Assembly (NCBI GenBank): GCA_003565155.1
Contig: PXDB01000067.1
Span: forward strand, 1 to 47,323
From: Nitriliruptoraceae bacterium
Lineage (GTDB): Bacteria > Actinomycetota > Nitriliruptoria > Nitriliruptorales > Nitriliruptoraceae
DNA: 47,323 nt
Reading direction: 5' to 3'
How positions within the stretch are numbered: position 1 is the first letter of the stretch; each line of letters starts with the position of its first letter. Positions 9,107 to 18,133 of the stretch are shown piece by piece. The notes beneath the pieces are model-generated. The model was not told where the DNA came from. It saw only the letters and a list, made by a program, of their open reading frames with translations, and did not search any database. The translations under genes and the position numbers were made by a program.

Positions 9107-9967
9107 TTGGAGGCAGCGATCGCCCGGAACGACCACCGCCCGAACCCCTGGCACGACCCCGCAGCCGAACCCGTGCCGCCACCGGGCAGCGGGCAGGTGC
9201 CCGCTGCTGAACGTGCCCTGGCGATCGTCTGGTTCCTCGCCCGCCAGCCACGGCCGGTGACCGCCGCGGCGATCGCGCGGGAGCTCGACATCCCGCGCTC
9301 CAGCCTCTACCACCTCCTCGCCGCGCTCGAGCAGCAGGGCTTCGTGGCCCACATCAGCGAGCGGCGCCGCTACGCCCTGGGGATCGCGGCCTTCGAGATC
9401 GGCAGCGCGTTCCAGCGCCAGGCAGGACTGGAACGGCTCGCCCGGCCGCTGCTGGCCGACCTGGCGCGGAGGATCGGTCACACCTGCCATCTCGGCATCC
9501 TCGACGGCCGCGAGGTCCTCTACCTGGTCAAGGAGTCACCGACGACGCCGGACGACCTGATCACCGAGGTCGGGGTGCGGCTTCCCGCCCACTTGACCGC
9601 CTCCGGGCGGGCCATGCTCGCCGGGCAGCAGCCCTCCCACGTCATCGCCAGACTGGGACGGGCCCCGAACCTCGGGCGACGCACGGCGAGAGGCCCGCTC
9701 AGCTACCACCAGCTGGCGGGCGTGCTGCGCACCGACCGGCAACGCGGCTGGTCGGAGGAGGACGGCGAGGTCACCGAGGGCTACGCGTCGGTGGGTGCCG
9801 TGGTCCGCGCGCACCTCGGCACGCCGGCCGCCGCGATCAGCGCCACCTTCCCGAGCGACGCACTCGGTCCGGCCGCGCGGGCAGCACTCGCGGAGCAGGT
9901 GGGCGCCGTCGCTGACACCCTCACCGGGCGGTTGGGTGGCTGGCGGCCACGCCTGGCGGTGCGCTGA
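9107..9967 (+). CDS. IclR-family transcriptional regulator, probable hut regulator
   Basis: DNA-binding ligand-responsive regulator, 286 residues. A winged helix-turn-helix spans about 31-95, with VTAAAIARELDIPRSSLYHL as the helix-turn-helix. The IclR effector domain follows (YALGIAAFEIGSAF, DLARRIGHTCHLGILDG, LPAHLTASGRAMLAG, GYASVGAVVRAH). The TTG start at 9107 is uncertain; GTG at 9197 (just before PAAERALAIV) is a good alternative and would remove a proline-rich tail not seen in the family. It is divergent from hutH with a perfect dyad in the gap, so control of histidine degradation is the simplest inference. Confidence 0.88.
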   Translation: MEAAIARNDHRPNPWHDPAAEPVPPPGSGQVPAAERALAIVWFLARQPRPVTAAAIARELDIPRSSLYHLLAALEQQGFVAHISERRRYALGIAAFEIGSAFQRQAGLERLARPLLADLARRIGHTCHLGILDGREVLYLVKESPTTPDDLITEVGVRLPAHLTASGRAMLAGQQPSHVIARLGRAPNLGRRTARGPLSYHQLAGVLRTDRQRGWSEEDGEVTEGYASVGAVVRAHLGTPAAAISATFPSDALGPAARAALAEQVGAVADTLTGRLGGWRPRLAVR

Positions 9968-9992
9968 GGGAGCTGCGCGCCGCCGATCCCGC

Positions 9993-10922
9993 TCAGGCCG
10001 GTGGCAGGCCGCTGTCGGCATCACCGGCCGGACCCGCCGCCCGGCGATCGTGGAGGTGGACCCGCGAGACCGGGTAGGTCAGCTCCACCCGTGGTTCGTG
10101 GCGCAGGTCCTCGAGCACGCGCCGCCAGATCTGCTGGTCCACGGCCCGTCGACGGCGCGCGTCCACCAGCAGGCGGCCGGTGAGCATGATGCCCCCCGGC
10201 TTGACCGTCAGATAGACCGCAGGGGTGAGGTGGTTGTAGCGGATCTTGTAGGACATGGCCGCCCGCCGGATGCGCTGTTCGGCCTCCTCGGGGGTGTGTC
10301 CGCCGACCGCGTCCAGCGCCGACTGCAGGATCGCCTCCGCCACCTGCGGGTCGGACTCGAAGGTGACCAGCATCGGCACCTCGTGCCAGATGTAGGCGAA
10401 GCCCTCGGTGAAGTTGAACACCTGCTTGTTGAAGACGTACCCGTTGGGGATGTGCACGATACGGCCCGTGGACTGGTCGGCGTCGACCCAGTTCTTGATC
10501 TCGAGCACCGTGGTGCGCTGCACGCGGATGTCGATCACGTCACCCGCCACACCGTCCACCTCGATGCGGTCGTCGAGGCGGTAGGGCCGGCGCAGCATGA
10601 GGTAGATCCAGCCGGCGATGTTCTTCAGCACGTCGGCGAGCGCGAGGGCGATACCGGCGGCCGCCAGACCGAAGAAGGTCGCGAGCTCCCCGAGGGCACC
10701 CACCCACACCCACAGCAGGGCGAAGAGGCCGATCACGACGGTCACGTAGCTGGTGGCCTTGCGGGCCGGGTACCACGCCGCGGGATCGTCGATCCGTCGG
10801 GTCACCACGCGGACCACCAGCCACCACAGGCCGGTGAGCACCACCACGATCGCGACGGAAACGGCGATCTGGGCCTGCACACGGGTCAGGCCGACCGCTT
10901 CCGTCCACCACTCCAGGACCAC
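9993..10922 (-). CDS. MscS-type mechanosensitive ion channel protein
   Basis: Small-conductance mechanosensitive channel family protein of the cytoplasmic membrane, 309 residues, which would release solutes on hypo-osmotic shock. Predicted membrane segments are at about 18-40, 58-77 and 80-110. The third is the pore-lining glycine/alanine-rich helix (FFGLAAAGIALALADVLKNIAGW). The beta domain follows with YRLDDRIEVDGVAGDV and VHIPNGYVFN. The start is GTG with GGAG five bases upstream; the open frame beyond it has no homology. It is convergent with the iclR gene (25-base gap) and divergent from the NfeD protease gene. Confidence 0.9.
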   Translation of the reverse strand: MVLEWWTEAVGLTRVQAQIAVSVAIVVVLTGLWWLVVRVVTRRIDDPAAWYPARKATSYVTVVIGLFALLWVWVGALGELATFFGLAAAGIALALADVLKNIAGWIYLMLRRPYRLDDRIEVDGVAGDVIDIRVQRTTVLEIKNWVDADQSTGRIVHIPNGYVFNKQVFNFTEGFAYIWHEVPMLVTFESDPQVAEAILQSALDAVGGHTPEEAEQRIRRAAMSYKIRYNHLTPAVYLTVKPGGIMLTGRLLVDARRRRAVDQQIWRRVLEDLRHEPRVELTYPVSRVHLHDRRAAGPAGDADSGLPPA

Positions 10923-11117
10923 GGGAACTCCACCCGGCGTGCACGTCAGGTCGCGCACGCGGGTGGCGCGGACGGTAGCGCCACACGCACGGTGAGCATG
11001 GGGACCGCCCCGTACGAGCAGCGCCCGTCGCCGCACCGCCGCCCCGCCCCGACCCGTACCATCGCGCGAGGCCGGCGGTGGCGCCCACGCCACCGTGCCC
11101 CGAGCGACAGGAGCGAG

Positions 11118-12707
11118 GTGTCGTCCTTCAGAGCGATCGCGCACGCCGCCGGCGAGGCGGGCCACAGCGCCGTGACGCGACGCGCGCTGATCGTGCTCCT
11201 GCTGGGGCTCGGGCTCGCCCTGACCTTCCTGGGCGACGCCCGGGCGGAGGGTGAGGGCGGGGTCGTCGTGGCCCCCATCGAGGGGGAGATCGACCTGGGT
11301 CTCGCACCGTTCCTGGAGCGCGTCCTCGACGACGCGGAAGCAGCCGACGCCGCTGCCGTGGTCCTGCCCATCGATACGCCCGGTGGGCGCCTCGATGCGG
11401 CGCTGGAGATCCGGCGCACGCTGCTGGCCAGCGACGTGCGCACCATCGCCTTCGTGGACGCGAGCGCCCTGTCCGCCGGGGCGCTGATCGCCATCGCCGC
11501 CGAGGAGATCCACACCGTCCCCGGTGGGGTCATGGGGGCCGCCACGCCGGTGGACGGCGCCACCGGTGCCACGGCGGACGAGAAGGTCGTCTCCGTGGTG
11601 CGCTCCACCTTCCGGGCCACCGCGCAGGAGCGGGACCGTGATCCACGCATCGCCGAGGCGATGGTCGATCCTGCGGTGGAGATCGACGGCGTGTCGGTCG
11701 AAGGCGAGTTGGTCACCCTGGATGACCGCGAGATGCTGGAGCTGGGCTACGCGGAGAGCATCGTCGGCACCCTGGATGGCCTCCTGGAGGAGGTCGGGCT
11801 CGCCGACGCGGAACGCACGGAGGTGTCCCCGAGCCTGATCGAGCGCCTGGTCCGCTTCATCACCGGCGGCGTGGTCGCGCCGCTGCTGCTGTCGCTGGGG
11901 ATCTGGTTGGTGGTGGGAGACCTGCTCAGCGGCGGTGTCGGCATCGGTGCTTCGGTCGGCGCGGTCATGCTCGGCGCCTTCTTCTACGGCCACCTGCTGG
12001 CGGGGCTGTCGGGCTGGGAGGACATCCTGCTGGTCGGCGTGGGGGTGGTGCTGCTCCTCGTGGAGATCTTCGTCATCCCGGGGGTCGGCGTGGCCGGGGT
12101 ACTGGGGCTGCTGTCGCTGCTGGGCGGCGGGGTGCTCGCCATGGTCAACCGCGACCTGGACCTGGTGCCGACCGAGGAGCTGCTGGGCGTGGCCGGTCGG
12201 GTCACCCTGACCTTCGTGCTGGTCAGCATCGCGATCATCACGCTGATCGTGCTCATCGCACGCCGCCGCAGCGGCGGGGAGGCCATCGTCTTGGGACACG
12301 GACCGACCGGCTCGGGGGCACGGCCCACCCGGGCGCGCTGGCTGCAGTGGTTCGGCACCTCCGACGTGCTGGAACCGGACGTCGACACCGACGCGTCCGC
12401 CGCCGAGGGTGAGGAAGGGACGGATCGCCCACCACCACGCGGCCGCCCGGACCGCCTGCCCCGGGGCGCGCTGGTGGGACACACCGGCGTCACCCTCACC
12501 GACCTGCGGCCGGCGGGGACCGCACGGATCGACGAGCACCGCATCGACGTGGTCACCGAGGGGGAGTGGCTGTCGGCCGGCGACCCCGTGGTGGTGCTGT
12601 CCGACGAGGGGTACCGCCGGGTGGTGCGACGCGCGGAACCGCACGAGCACGACGCCGCTGACGGTGCCGCACCGCAGGCCGCGCCCCGCGACAGCGGCGG
12701 CGCCTGA
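11118..12707 (+). CDS. Membrane-bound NfeD-family serine protease (ClpP-like domain plus NfeD)
   Basis: Long NfeD (NfeD1b) protein, 529 residues. A signal sequence lies near 20-42. A ClpP-type protease domain spans about 48-240 with the IDTPGG loop, the predicted nucleophile Ser119 in ALSAGA and the predicted general base Lys156 in DEKVVS. Four or so membrane segments follow at about 255-385, then a C-terminal OB-fold (GHTGVTLTDLRPAGTARID). The GTG start has AGGAG four bases upstream. GTG at 11172, directly before the signal core, is an equally reasonable start. It is followed after 98 bases by floA, the usual NfeD-flotillin pairing of membrane quality control. Confidence 0.9.
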   Translation: MSSFRAIAHAAGEAGHSAVTRRALIVLLLGLGLALTFLGDARAEGEGGVVVAPIEGEIDLGLAPFLERVLDDAEAADAAAVVLPIDTPGGRLDAALEIRRTLLASDVRTIAFVDASALSAGALIAIAAEEIHTVPGGVMGAATPVDGATGATADEKVVSVVRSTFRATAQERDRDPRIAEAMVDPAVEIDGVSVEGELVTLDDREMLELGYAESIVGTLDGLLEEVGLADAERTEVSPSLIERLVRFITGGVVAPLLLSLGIWLVVGDLLSGGVGIGASVGAVMLGAFFYGHLLAGLSGWEDILLVGVGVVLLLVEIFVIPGVGVAGVLGLLSLLGGGVLAMVNRDLDLVPTEELLGVAGRVTLTFVLVSIAIITLIVLIARRRSGGEAIVLGHGPTGSGARPTRARWLQWFGTSDVLEPDVDTDASAAEGEEGTDRPPPRGRPDRLPRGALVGHTGVTLTDLRPAGTARIDEHRIDVVTEGEWLSAGDPVVVLSDEGYRRVVRRAEPHEHDAADGAAPQAAPRDSGGA

Positions 12708-12805
12708 GCGTCGCCTGGCCGACGGTCGGCGCAGCACGGTGGAGCGGTACGGTGGTGGGTCACGCGGCGTGACGCAGGACGCGGCGCCCCGACACGGAGC
12801 ACAGC

Positions 12806-13750
12806 ATGGAAGCCACCGCCCTGATCCTGGTCACGGCCGCGGCCGCGATCCTGGCCATCATCAGCCTGTTCTTCTACTTCGTCCCCGTGGGACTGTGGAT
12901 CACGGCCATCTTCTCCGGCGTGCGTGTCGGGCTCGGGACCCTGATCGGGATGCGCCTGCGCAAGGTGCAGCCCGCGGAGATCGTCCGTCCTCTGATCAGC
13001 GCCACCAAGGCCGGCATCGACCTCGACGTCGGGCAGATGGAGGCCCACTACCTCGCCGGCGGGCGGGTGGCCTCCGTGGTGGCCGCCCTGATCTCCGCCG
13101 ACCGCGCCAACATCGAGTTGCCGTGGAAGCGCGCCACCGCCATCGACCTCGCCGGCCGTGACGTGCTCGAAGCGGTGCAGGTCAGCGTGAACCCGAAGGT
13201 GATCGAGACCCCACGGATCGCTGCCGTGGCCAAGGACGGCATCCAGGTCATCGCCGTGGCCCGCGTCACCGTGCGCGCCAACATCGAGCGGCTGGTCGGT
13301 GGCGCCGGCGAGGAGACCATCATCGCCCGCGTCGGCGAGGGCTCGGTCAGCTCGATCGGCTCCGCGGACAGCCACAAGTACGTGCTGGAGAACCCCGACG
13401 ACATCTCGCGCCGCGTCCTGGAGCGCGGGCTGGACGCCGGGACCGCCTTCGAGATCCTCTCCATCGACATCGCGGACGTCGACATCGGCCGCAACATCGG
13501 TGCGGAACTGCAGACCGACCAGGCCGAGGCGGACAAGAACATCGCCCAGGCCAAGGCCGAGGAGCGCCGCGCGATGGCGGTCGCCCGGGAGCAGGAGATG
13601 CGCGCCGCGGTGGTCGAGGCCGAGGCAGAGGTCCCCAAGGCGCTGGCCGAGGCGCTGCGCAGCGGCAACCTCGGGGTGATGGACTCCTACCGCCTCGACA
13701 ACGTCCAGGCCGACACCTCGATGCGCAAGGCCATCGCCGACGACGAGTGA
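12806..13750 (+). CDS. floA: Flotillin-like protein FloA
   Basis: Bacterial flotillin of the FloA/YqfA type, 314 residues, forming membrane microdomains. A hydrophobic membrane-anchoring region spans about 5-47 ([10 protein letters not shown] ... [17 protein letters not shown]). Typical blocks follow: [62 protein letters not shown] and [21 protein letters not shown]. An alanine/glutamate-rich coiled coil covers about 235-285. The ATG start has GGAG upstream. It lies in an operon with the NfeD protease, whose partner it is expected to be, and a small disordered protein starts seven bases after its stop. Confidence 0.95.
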   Translation: MEATALILVTAAAAILAIISLFFYFVPVGLWITAIFSGVRVGLGTLIGMRLRKVQPAEIVRPLISATKAGIDLDVGQMEAHYLAGGRVASVVAALISADRANIELPWKRATAIDLAGRDVLEAVQVSVNPKVIETPRIAAVAKDGIQVIAVARVTVRANIERLVGGAGEETIIARVGEGSVSSIGSADSHKYVLENPDDISRRVLERGLDAGTAFEILSIDIADVDIGRNIGAELQTDQAEADKNIAQAKAEERRAMAVAREQEMRAAVVEAEAEVPKALAEALRSGNLGVMDSYRLDNVQADTSMRKAIADDE

Positions 13751-13757
13751 GGCACCC

Positions 13758-14231
13758 GTGAGCGCCAACCTGCCGAGCCGGGGCGGCCGGCGTCAGGGCC
13801 CGGGCGGCCGGGACGTGCAGCAGGCCCGCCCACCGGGCGCCGACCGCGACGATGCTGCACCGTCCGGCCAGGGCCCCGGCGGCCGTGAGGCCGTCACGGG
13901 GCAGCCGGCGGGTGCCGACCGCGATGACGGCCACGGCGATCAGGACCGCCCTGCGCGCTCGCGCGCCGCGTCTGCACGCGGATCAGGCGCACGTGCCACG
14001 CAGCAAGCCGCCGCGCAGCGGCCCGCCGCGCAGGCTGCGGTCCGGCAGGGCGAGCTCGGCGCTGACGGCGGCGACACCGGGCCCACCGACACCGACCGAC
14101 GGCGTCTGCGCACCCAACGTGCGCTGCGCTCCCCCCGTGCGGTGCGCCAGGCGGTCCTGCTGCGTGAGATCCTCGGCCCCCCGGTCGCGCTCAGACGCCA
14201 CCGGGAGGACCCGCCGAGCCTGAGCGACTGA
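13758..14231 (+). CDS. Small disordered protein downstream of floA
   Basis: 157 residues from a GTG start eight bases after the floA stop. The first 110 residues are low-complexity (repeats of GPGGR, GADRDD, AQRPAAQAA) and probably disordered. The last 40 are more structured: RTQRALRSPRAVRQAVLLREILGPPVALRR is split here only by the length rule, and its core AVRQAVLLREILGPPVALR has the look of a short conserved helix-proline motif. No membrane segment or known domain is present. Its tight position suggests it is made with FloA and may bind it. Function is unknown. Confidence 0.6.
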   Translation: MSANLPSRGGRRQGPGGRDVQQARPPGADRDDAAPSGQGPGGREAVTGQPAGADRDDGHGDQDRPARSRAASARGSGARATQQAAAQRPAAQAAVRQGELGADGGDTGPTDTDRRRLRTQRALRSPRAVRQAVLLREILGPPVALRRHREDPPSLSD

Positions 14232-14259
14232 CGACGGCGACCGGCACGCGACGCGCGGG

Positions 14260-15414
14260 TCACCCGGCGTCGGCCTCCTCGTCCAGCACCGACGCCAGCG
14301 GGTCATATCCGGTCCGCCGAGACGGTAGTGCCCCCGGGTCGCGGTACAGGCGCGCCGCCCGTGGCAGGGCTCCCAGCCGCCGCTGGATGCGGCGCCACCG
14401 CCCCACGCCCGCGAACACGTCCGCGCCCGAGGTGGGCTGCCCGGGCACCGGCTCCCCGGGCCGGCCGGTTACCAGCAGCACCACCGACGCCAGCACGAGG
14501 GCGCCGGCGACCAGGGTGCGCCCCGTCACCACCTCGCCGAGGATCAGCCACCCAAGGCCGACGGCCACCACCGGGTTCACGTAGGCGTAGGTGCCGACCA
14601 GGGTCGTGCTCGCGTTCCGCAGCAGCCAGCTGTAGGCGGTGTAGGCCACCAGGGAGCCGGCCAGGGTCAGGTAGGCGAAGGCGAACCACGCCGCGGCGCT
14701 CACCCCGCGCAGCTGCAGACCCGAGGCCTCACCCAGCAACAGGCCGAGGAGGGCGAACAGCACCGCCGCCCCGAGCATCTCCAGGCTCGCTGCCACCATG
14801 GGGCGCCGCGGCCCCGCGGTAGCGCGACTGCGCATCGACCCGGCCGCCCAGCTCGCCGCTCCCGCCAGCGCGAGGAGGATCCCCGCGAGCTGCCCACCTC
14901 CGGGGTCGACCAGCACACCGATCCCGGCGAGCCCCACCAGCAGCCCCAGCCATGCGCGCCCCGACAGGCGCTCACCGAAGACCCCGCGGGCGAACAGGGC
15001 CAGGAACAACGGCACCGTCGCGGCCAGCAGCGCGGTCAGTCCCGAGGACAGTCGCGTCTGAGCGAGCACGATCAGCCCCGTGCCCGCCACCAGCAGCACA
15101 CCACCGGTGATGGTGGCCTGCACCAGATGACGGGGACGGATGCGGTCCCCGGCGCGGTCACCGCGCCGGACCGACACGAGCAGGAGCAGGCCACCTGCCA
15201 GCAGGAAGCGCGCCGCGAGCACCAGCATCGGTGGCAGCTCCGCCAGGACGACAGCGATGGCGAGGTAGGTGGATCCCCAGACCGCGTACACCACGCTCAG
15301 GGCCGTGGCCAGCAGCAGCCCTCGCCGCGGGATGGTCATCGTCGCGGCGCGCGCGCCGATCAGGGGGAGCCGCCGCACGGATGCGGGCAGGGAGAGGGAA
15401 GGGTGGGCCGACAC
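14260..15414 (-). CDS. EamA/DMT-superfamily transporter
   Basis: Drug/metabolite-type exporter, 384 residues, with about ten predicted membrane helices arranged as two EamA repeats. Typical motifs are VYAVWGSTYLAI in helix 1, PPMLVLAARFLLAG, GLTALLAATVPLFLAL and, in the second repeat, LVGTYAYVNPVVAVGLGWLILGE. A 60-residue cytoplasmic tail follows the last helix. The GTG start has GAGG about seven bases upstream and opens with a 28-residue hydrophilic tail. It is divergent from a MocR regulator across a 117-base gap with an operator-like repeat, so its substrate may be tied to vitamin B6 or an amino compound sensed by that regulator. The substrate is not determinable from sequence. Confidence 0.88.
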   Translation of the reverse strand: MSAHPSLSLPASVRRLPLIGARAATMTIPRRGLLLATALSVVYAVWGSTYLAIAVVLAELPPMLVLAARFLLAGGLLLLVSVRRGDRAGDRIRPRHLVQATITGGVLLVAGTGLIVLAQTRLSSGLTALLAATVPLFLALFARGVFGERLSGRAWLGLLVGLAGIGVLVDPGGGQLAGILLALAGAASWAAGSMRSRATAGPRRPMVAASLEMLGAAVLFALLGLLLGEASGLQLRGVSAAAWFAFAYLTLAGSLVAYTAYSWLLRNASTTLVGTYAYVNPVVAVGLGWLILGEVVTGRTLVAGALVLASVVLLVTGRPGEPVPGQPTSGADVFAGVGRWRRIQRRLGALPRAARLYRDPGALPSRRTGYDPLASVLDEEADAG

Positions 15415-15495
15415 GACGCACCTCGGTGCAACGACGGGGGAGGGTGGTGCGCTGAACGCCGCGATCCGACGACGGACCGGAAGCCGCTGCGAAAT

Positions 15496-15511
15496 CTGTT
15501 ACAGTACAGTT
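15496..15511. promoter_or_regulatory. Operator-like repeat in the EamA/MocR divergent gap
   Basis: CTGTTACAGTACAGTT: a CTGTnACAG dyad overlapping a second ACAGT copy. It is 20 bases before the MocR start, in the only AT-rich patch of the gap. MocR-family operators often contain CTGTAC-type half-sites; TACAGT at 15500-15505 or 15505-15510 could also serve as the -10 box. Assignment is inferred. Confidence 0.4.
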
Positions 15512-15531
15512 GAGAAGAACAGGCAACACAG

Positions 15532-16854
15532 ATGCCGGAAGGATCGTACGAACTCGTCGGCCGCACTGCCGGCGAACTCGTGGAGCACGTCGAGAACGGC
15601 GTGTTGGCGGGCGCCCTGCGCCCGGGCGCGGTGCTGCCCTCGGTGCGGGCCCTGGCGGTGCAGCTCGGGCTGTCTCCCACCACCGTCGCCAAGGCCTATC
15701 GGGAGCTGCGCCGCCGGGGTGTGGTCGTCACCCACGACCGTGCCCGCACGGTGATCGCGCACCGTCCGCCGCTGCGGCTGCGCCTTGCCCCCTTCGTGGC
15801 GGAGGGGTCGGTCGACCTCGCCACCGGGAACCCGGACCCCGCGCTGCTGCCCTCCCTCGAACCGGCGATCGAGGCGCTGCCCACGGTCCAGCACCGCTAC
15901 ACCGACGACGTGCTGCTTCCCGATCTCCTCGACATCGCCACCGCGGCGTTGACCGAGGACGGGCTCGACGCTCGCCACATGGTGGTGGTCGGTGGCGGCC
16001 TGGACGGGATCGAGCGGGCGCTCGAGGTCCACCTGCGTCTCGGCGACCGGGTCGGGGTAGAGGACCCCGGCTACCCCGGTTCGTTGGACCTGGTGCGCAC
16101 GCTCGGCCTCGAACCCGTCGGCATCGCGGTGGACGATGACGGTCTCGTCCCGGCGTCGCTGGCCGCCGCGCTCACCGCCGGCCTCGACGCACTCCTGCTC
16201 GTCCCGCGGGCGCAGAACCCCACTGGCGCGGCGGTCTCCTCCGAACGCGCCGCAGCGTTGCGCGGTGCGCTCGATGACGCACCGGAGGTGCTGGTGATCG
16301 AGGACGACCACGCGGCCCCGATCGCCGGGGTCCCCGTGGCCTCGCTCAGCGCCGGTCGGCAACGCTGGGCCGTGGTGCGCTCCGTTGCCAAATGGCTCGG
16401 CCCGCAGTTGCGACTCGCCGTGCTGGTGGGCGACGAGGCGACCACGATGCGGGTGCTGGCGCGGCAGCGGCTCGGCACCGGGTGGGTCAGCCAACTCCTC
16501 CAGCACGTGGTCGCCACCACCTGGCGACAGGCCCGCGCCGACGGATCGCTGGCAGCGGTCGGCGCCACGTACGACCGTCGACGCGACGCGCTCCGGCACG
16601 CGCTGGCCACGCACGGCATCGACGCCCGGGGCGCCACCGGCCTGAACCTCTGGGTGGAGGTGGATGAGGAGGTGCCGGTGGTGCAGGGCCTCTCGGAGCG
16701 GGGCTGGGCCGTGGCAGCGGGGGAGGCCTTCCGCCTCACCTCCGCGCCGGCGATCCGGATCACGACCGCAGCGCTGGCGGAGGCGCGTGCGGCCGCGTTC
16801 GCGGCCGACCTCGCCGCGGTGCTCGACCGTCGCCTGACGGGCCGCCGCGGGTGA
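15532..16854 (+). CDS. MocR-family regulator (GntR DNA-binding plus aminotransferase class I domain)
   Basis: PLP-dependent transcription factor, 440 residues. A GntR-type winged helix covers residues 5-78 (GALRPGAVLPSVRALAVQLGLS is the usual GntR signature, split here for length at LPSVRALAVQLGLSPTTVAK). A fold-type I aminotransferase domain covers about 93-435, with RAQNPTG, EDDHAAP and the predicted PLP lysine Lys287 in VAKWLGPQLRLAVL. The sequence around the lysine resembles PtsJ/PdxR-like members, so vitamin B6 sensing is possible. The ATG start has only a weak ribosome site. It is divergent from an EamA transporter and heads an operon with a P-loop kinase and a NUDIX hydrolase (GTGA and ATGA overlaps). 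Confidence 0.9.
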   Translation: MPEGSYELVGRTAGELVEHVENGVLAGALRPGAVLPSVRALAVQLGLSPTTVAKAYRELRRRGVVVTHDRARTVIAHRPPLRLRLAPFVAEGSVDLATGNPDPALLPSLEPAIEALPTVQHRYTDDVLLPDLLDIATAALTEDGLDARHMVVVGGGLDGIERALEVHLRLGDRVGVEDPGYPGSLDLVRTLGLEPVGIAVDDDGLVPASLAAALTAGLDALLLVPRAQNPTGAAVSSERAAALRGALDDAPEVLVIEDDHAAPIAGVPVASLSAGRQRWAVVRSVAKWLGPQLRLAVLVGDEATTMRVLARQRLGTGWVSQLLQHVVATTWRQARADGSLAAVGATYDRRRDALRHALATHGIDARGATGLNLWVEVDEEVPVVQGLSERGWAVAAGEAFRLTSAPAIRITTAALAEARAAAFAADLAAVLDRRLTGRRG

Positions 16855-17531
16855 GGGCCCGGCTACCCTCGCCCGCCGTGAACGATGACCCGGCACCCGA
16901 GGGACATCCGGCGGCGACCCGGGTGGGCATCGTGCTCCTCACCGGACCGAGCGGTGCCGGCAAGTCGGTGCTCGCCGCACGCACAGGGCTACCGACGGTC
17001 AGCCTGGATGACTTCTACCGCGATGGTGACGAGGCGGGCCTGCCCCGCGACGCGGCGGGCCGGATCGACTGGGACCACGTCGACGCCTGGGATGCCGCGC
17101 AGGCGCTCGCGGCGCTGGAACGGCTGGCGACCGCGGGACGCAGCGAACTCCCGATCTACGACCTGTCCACCGACCGTGCGGTGGGCACCCGCCACCTCGA
17201 CGTCGGTGACGCACCGCTGGTGATCGCGGAGGGCATCTTCGCCGCGGAACTGATCGGGCCCTGCCGCGACCGCGGTCTGCTCGCGGACGCGCTGTGCCTC
17301 GCCGACGGCCGCAACCGCACCTTCCGGCGCCGGCTCCGGCGGGACCTGCGCGAGGCACGCAAGGCCCCGTGGACCCTGCTACGCCGCGGCTGGCAGCTCC
17401 GCCGCCGGGAGCCGGCGCTGCTCGCCGACCTCGAGGCACGGGGTGCCCGCGTCGTCGACGGGGACACGGCGGTGCGACGCCTCCGCGCGCTCGGGGCACC
17501 GGCGCTGCGTCCACGGGATGCGGCGGCATGA
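16851..17531 (+). CDS. Uridine kinase-like P-loop nucleotide kinase
   Basis: P-loop kinase of the uridine kinase / phosphoribulokinase group, 226 residues. Walker A GPSGAGKS is at 32-39, then VSLDDFYRDGDEAGLP, an IDWDHVDAWD block (typical DWDHPxxxD) and VIAEGIFA. An arginine-rich lid lies near 140-175 (RRRLRRDLREARKAPWTLLRRG). The phosphorylated substrate is not known. The GTG at 16851 overlaps the MocR stop. GTG at 16878 is the main alternative, because TACCCT at 16864-16869 would place a leaderless transcript start there. Confidence 0.8.
   Translation: MRARLPSPAVNDDPAPEGHPAATRVGIVLLTGPSGAGKSVLAARTGLPTVSLDDFYRDGDEAGLPRDAAGRIDWDHVDAWDAAQALAALERLATAGRSELPIYDLSTDRAVGTRHLDVGDAPLVIAEGIFAAELIGPCRDRGLLADALCLADGRNRTFRRRLRRDLREARKAPWTLLRRGWQLRRREPALLADLEARGARVVDGDTAVRRLRALGAPALRPRDAAA
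16864..16869 (+). promoter_or_regulatory. TACCCT -10 box next to a GTG start
   Basis: TACCCT ends eight bases before the GTG at 16878. The arrangement is typical of leaderless actinobacterial transcripts and recurs at 19016-19021. If used, the kinase and NUDIX genes can be expressed apart from the MocR gene. No clear -35 box. Confidence 0.3.
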
Positions 17532-18127
17532 CACCCGGCCCTTCGCATCGCGACAGCCGCGCGCGCCTCGACGACCTCACCGACCGCCTCGGCGCCACGG
17601 CGGCAGAGCAGACGCCCCGTCCGTCACGGGATCGGTGGCAGGCCAGCACCGCGCTGGTGCTCGCACCGGGGGCCGACGACGTCGAGGTGGTCATCATCGA
17701 GCGCACCCGACGCACCGAGGACCGGTGGTCAGGACAGCTCGCCTTCCCGGGCGGCCGCCGCGATGCGGACGACGCCGACCTGGCGGCCACCGCCGCCCGC
17801 GAGACGAACGAGGAGGTCGGCCTCGAACTCGGCCGCGCGGTCGCCCGGGTCGCGGAGCAGCGCGCGAGGGTGCGGCCGGGGGTGGTGGCCTGTTACGCCT
17901 TCGCCCTCGCGGCGCCAGCGCCGCTGGTGCCCGAACCCCGCGAGGTCGCCCACGCCTGGTGGGTGCCGCTGCACCACCTGACCGATCCGGCCAACGCCAC
18001 CTCGGTCCGTCACCGCGGGTTCAGGTTCCCGGCGATCGACGTGGAGGGCCGTGCGTTGTGGGGCCTCACCCTGCTGCTCCTGGAGCGGTTCGCGGCGCTG
18101 GTGGACCTGGAGCTGGCGACGGGCTGA
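17528..18127 (+). CDS. NUDIX hydrolase, CoA pyrophosphatase type
   Basis: 199 residues. Members of this branch split coenzyme A or acyl-CoA to 3',5'-ADP and a phosphopantetheine. The CoA-specific block before the Nudix box is present: ERTRRTEDRWSGQLAFPGG. The Nudix box follows with RETNEEVGLEL as its catalytic helix (REUxEExGU); the upstream half of the box is spaced as in NudL-type proteins. The ATG overlaps the kinase stop (ATGA), so it is the third gene of the MocR operon. Substrate assignment is by family motif only. Confidence 0.85.
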   Translation: MTPGPSHRDSRARLDDLTDRLGATAAEQTPRPSRDRWQASTALVLAPGADDVEVVIIERTRRTEDRWSGQLAFPGGRRDADDADLAATAARETNEEVGLELGRAVARVAEQRARVRPGVVACYAFALAAPAPLVPEPREVAHAWWVPLHHLTDPANATSVRHRGFRFPAIDVEGRALWGLTLLLLERFAALVDLELATG

Positions 18128-18133
18128 CGACGT

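Noticed and set aside
14232-14259. Terminator between the floA-linked gene and the EamA gene
   Set aside because: The 28-base gap contains no stem longer than four pairs.
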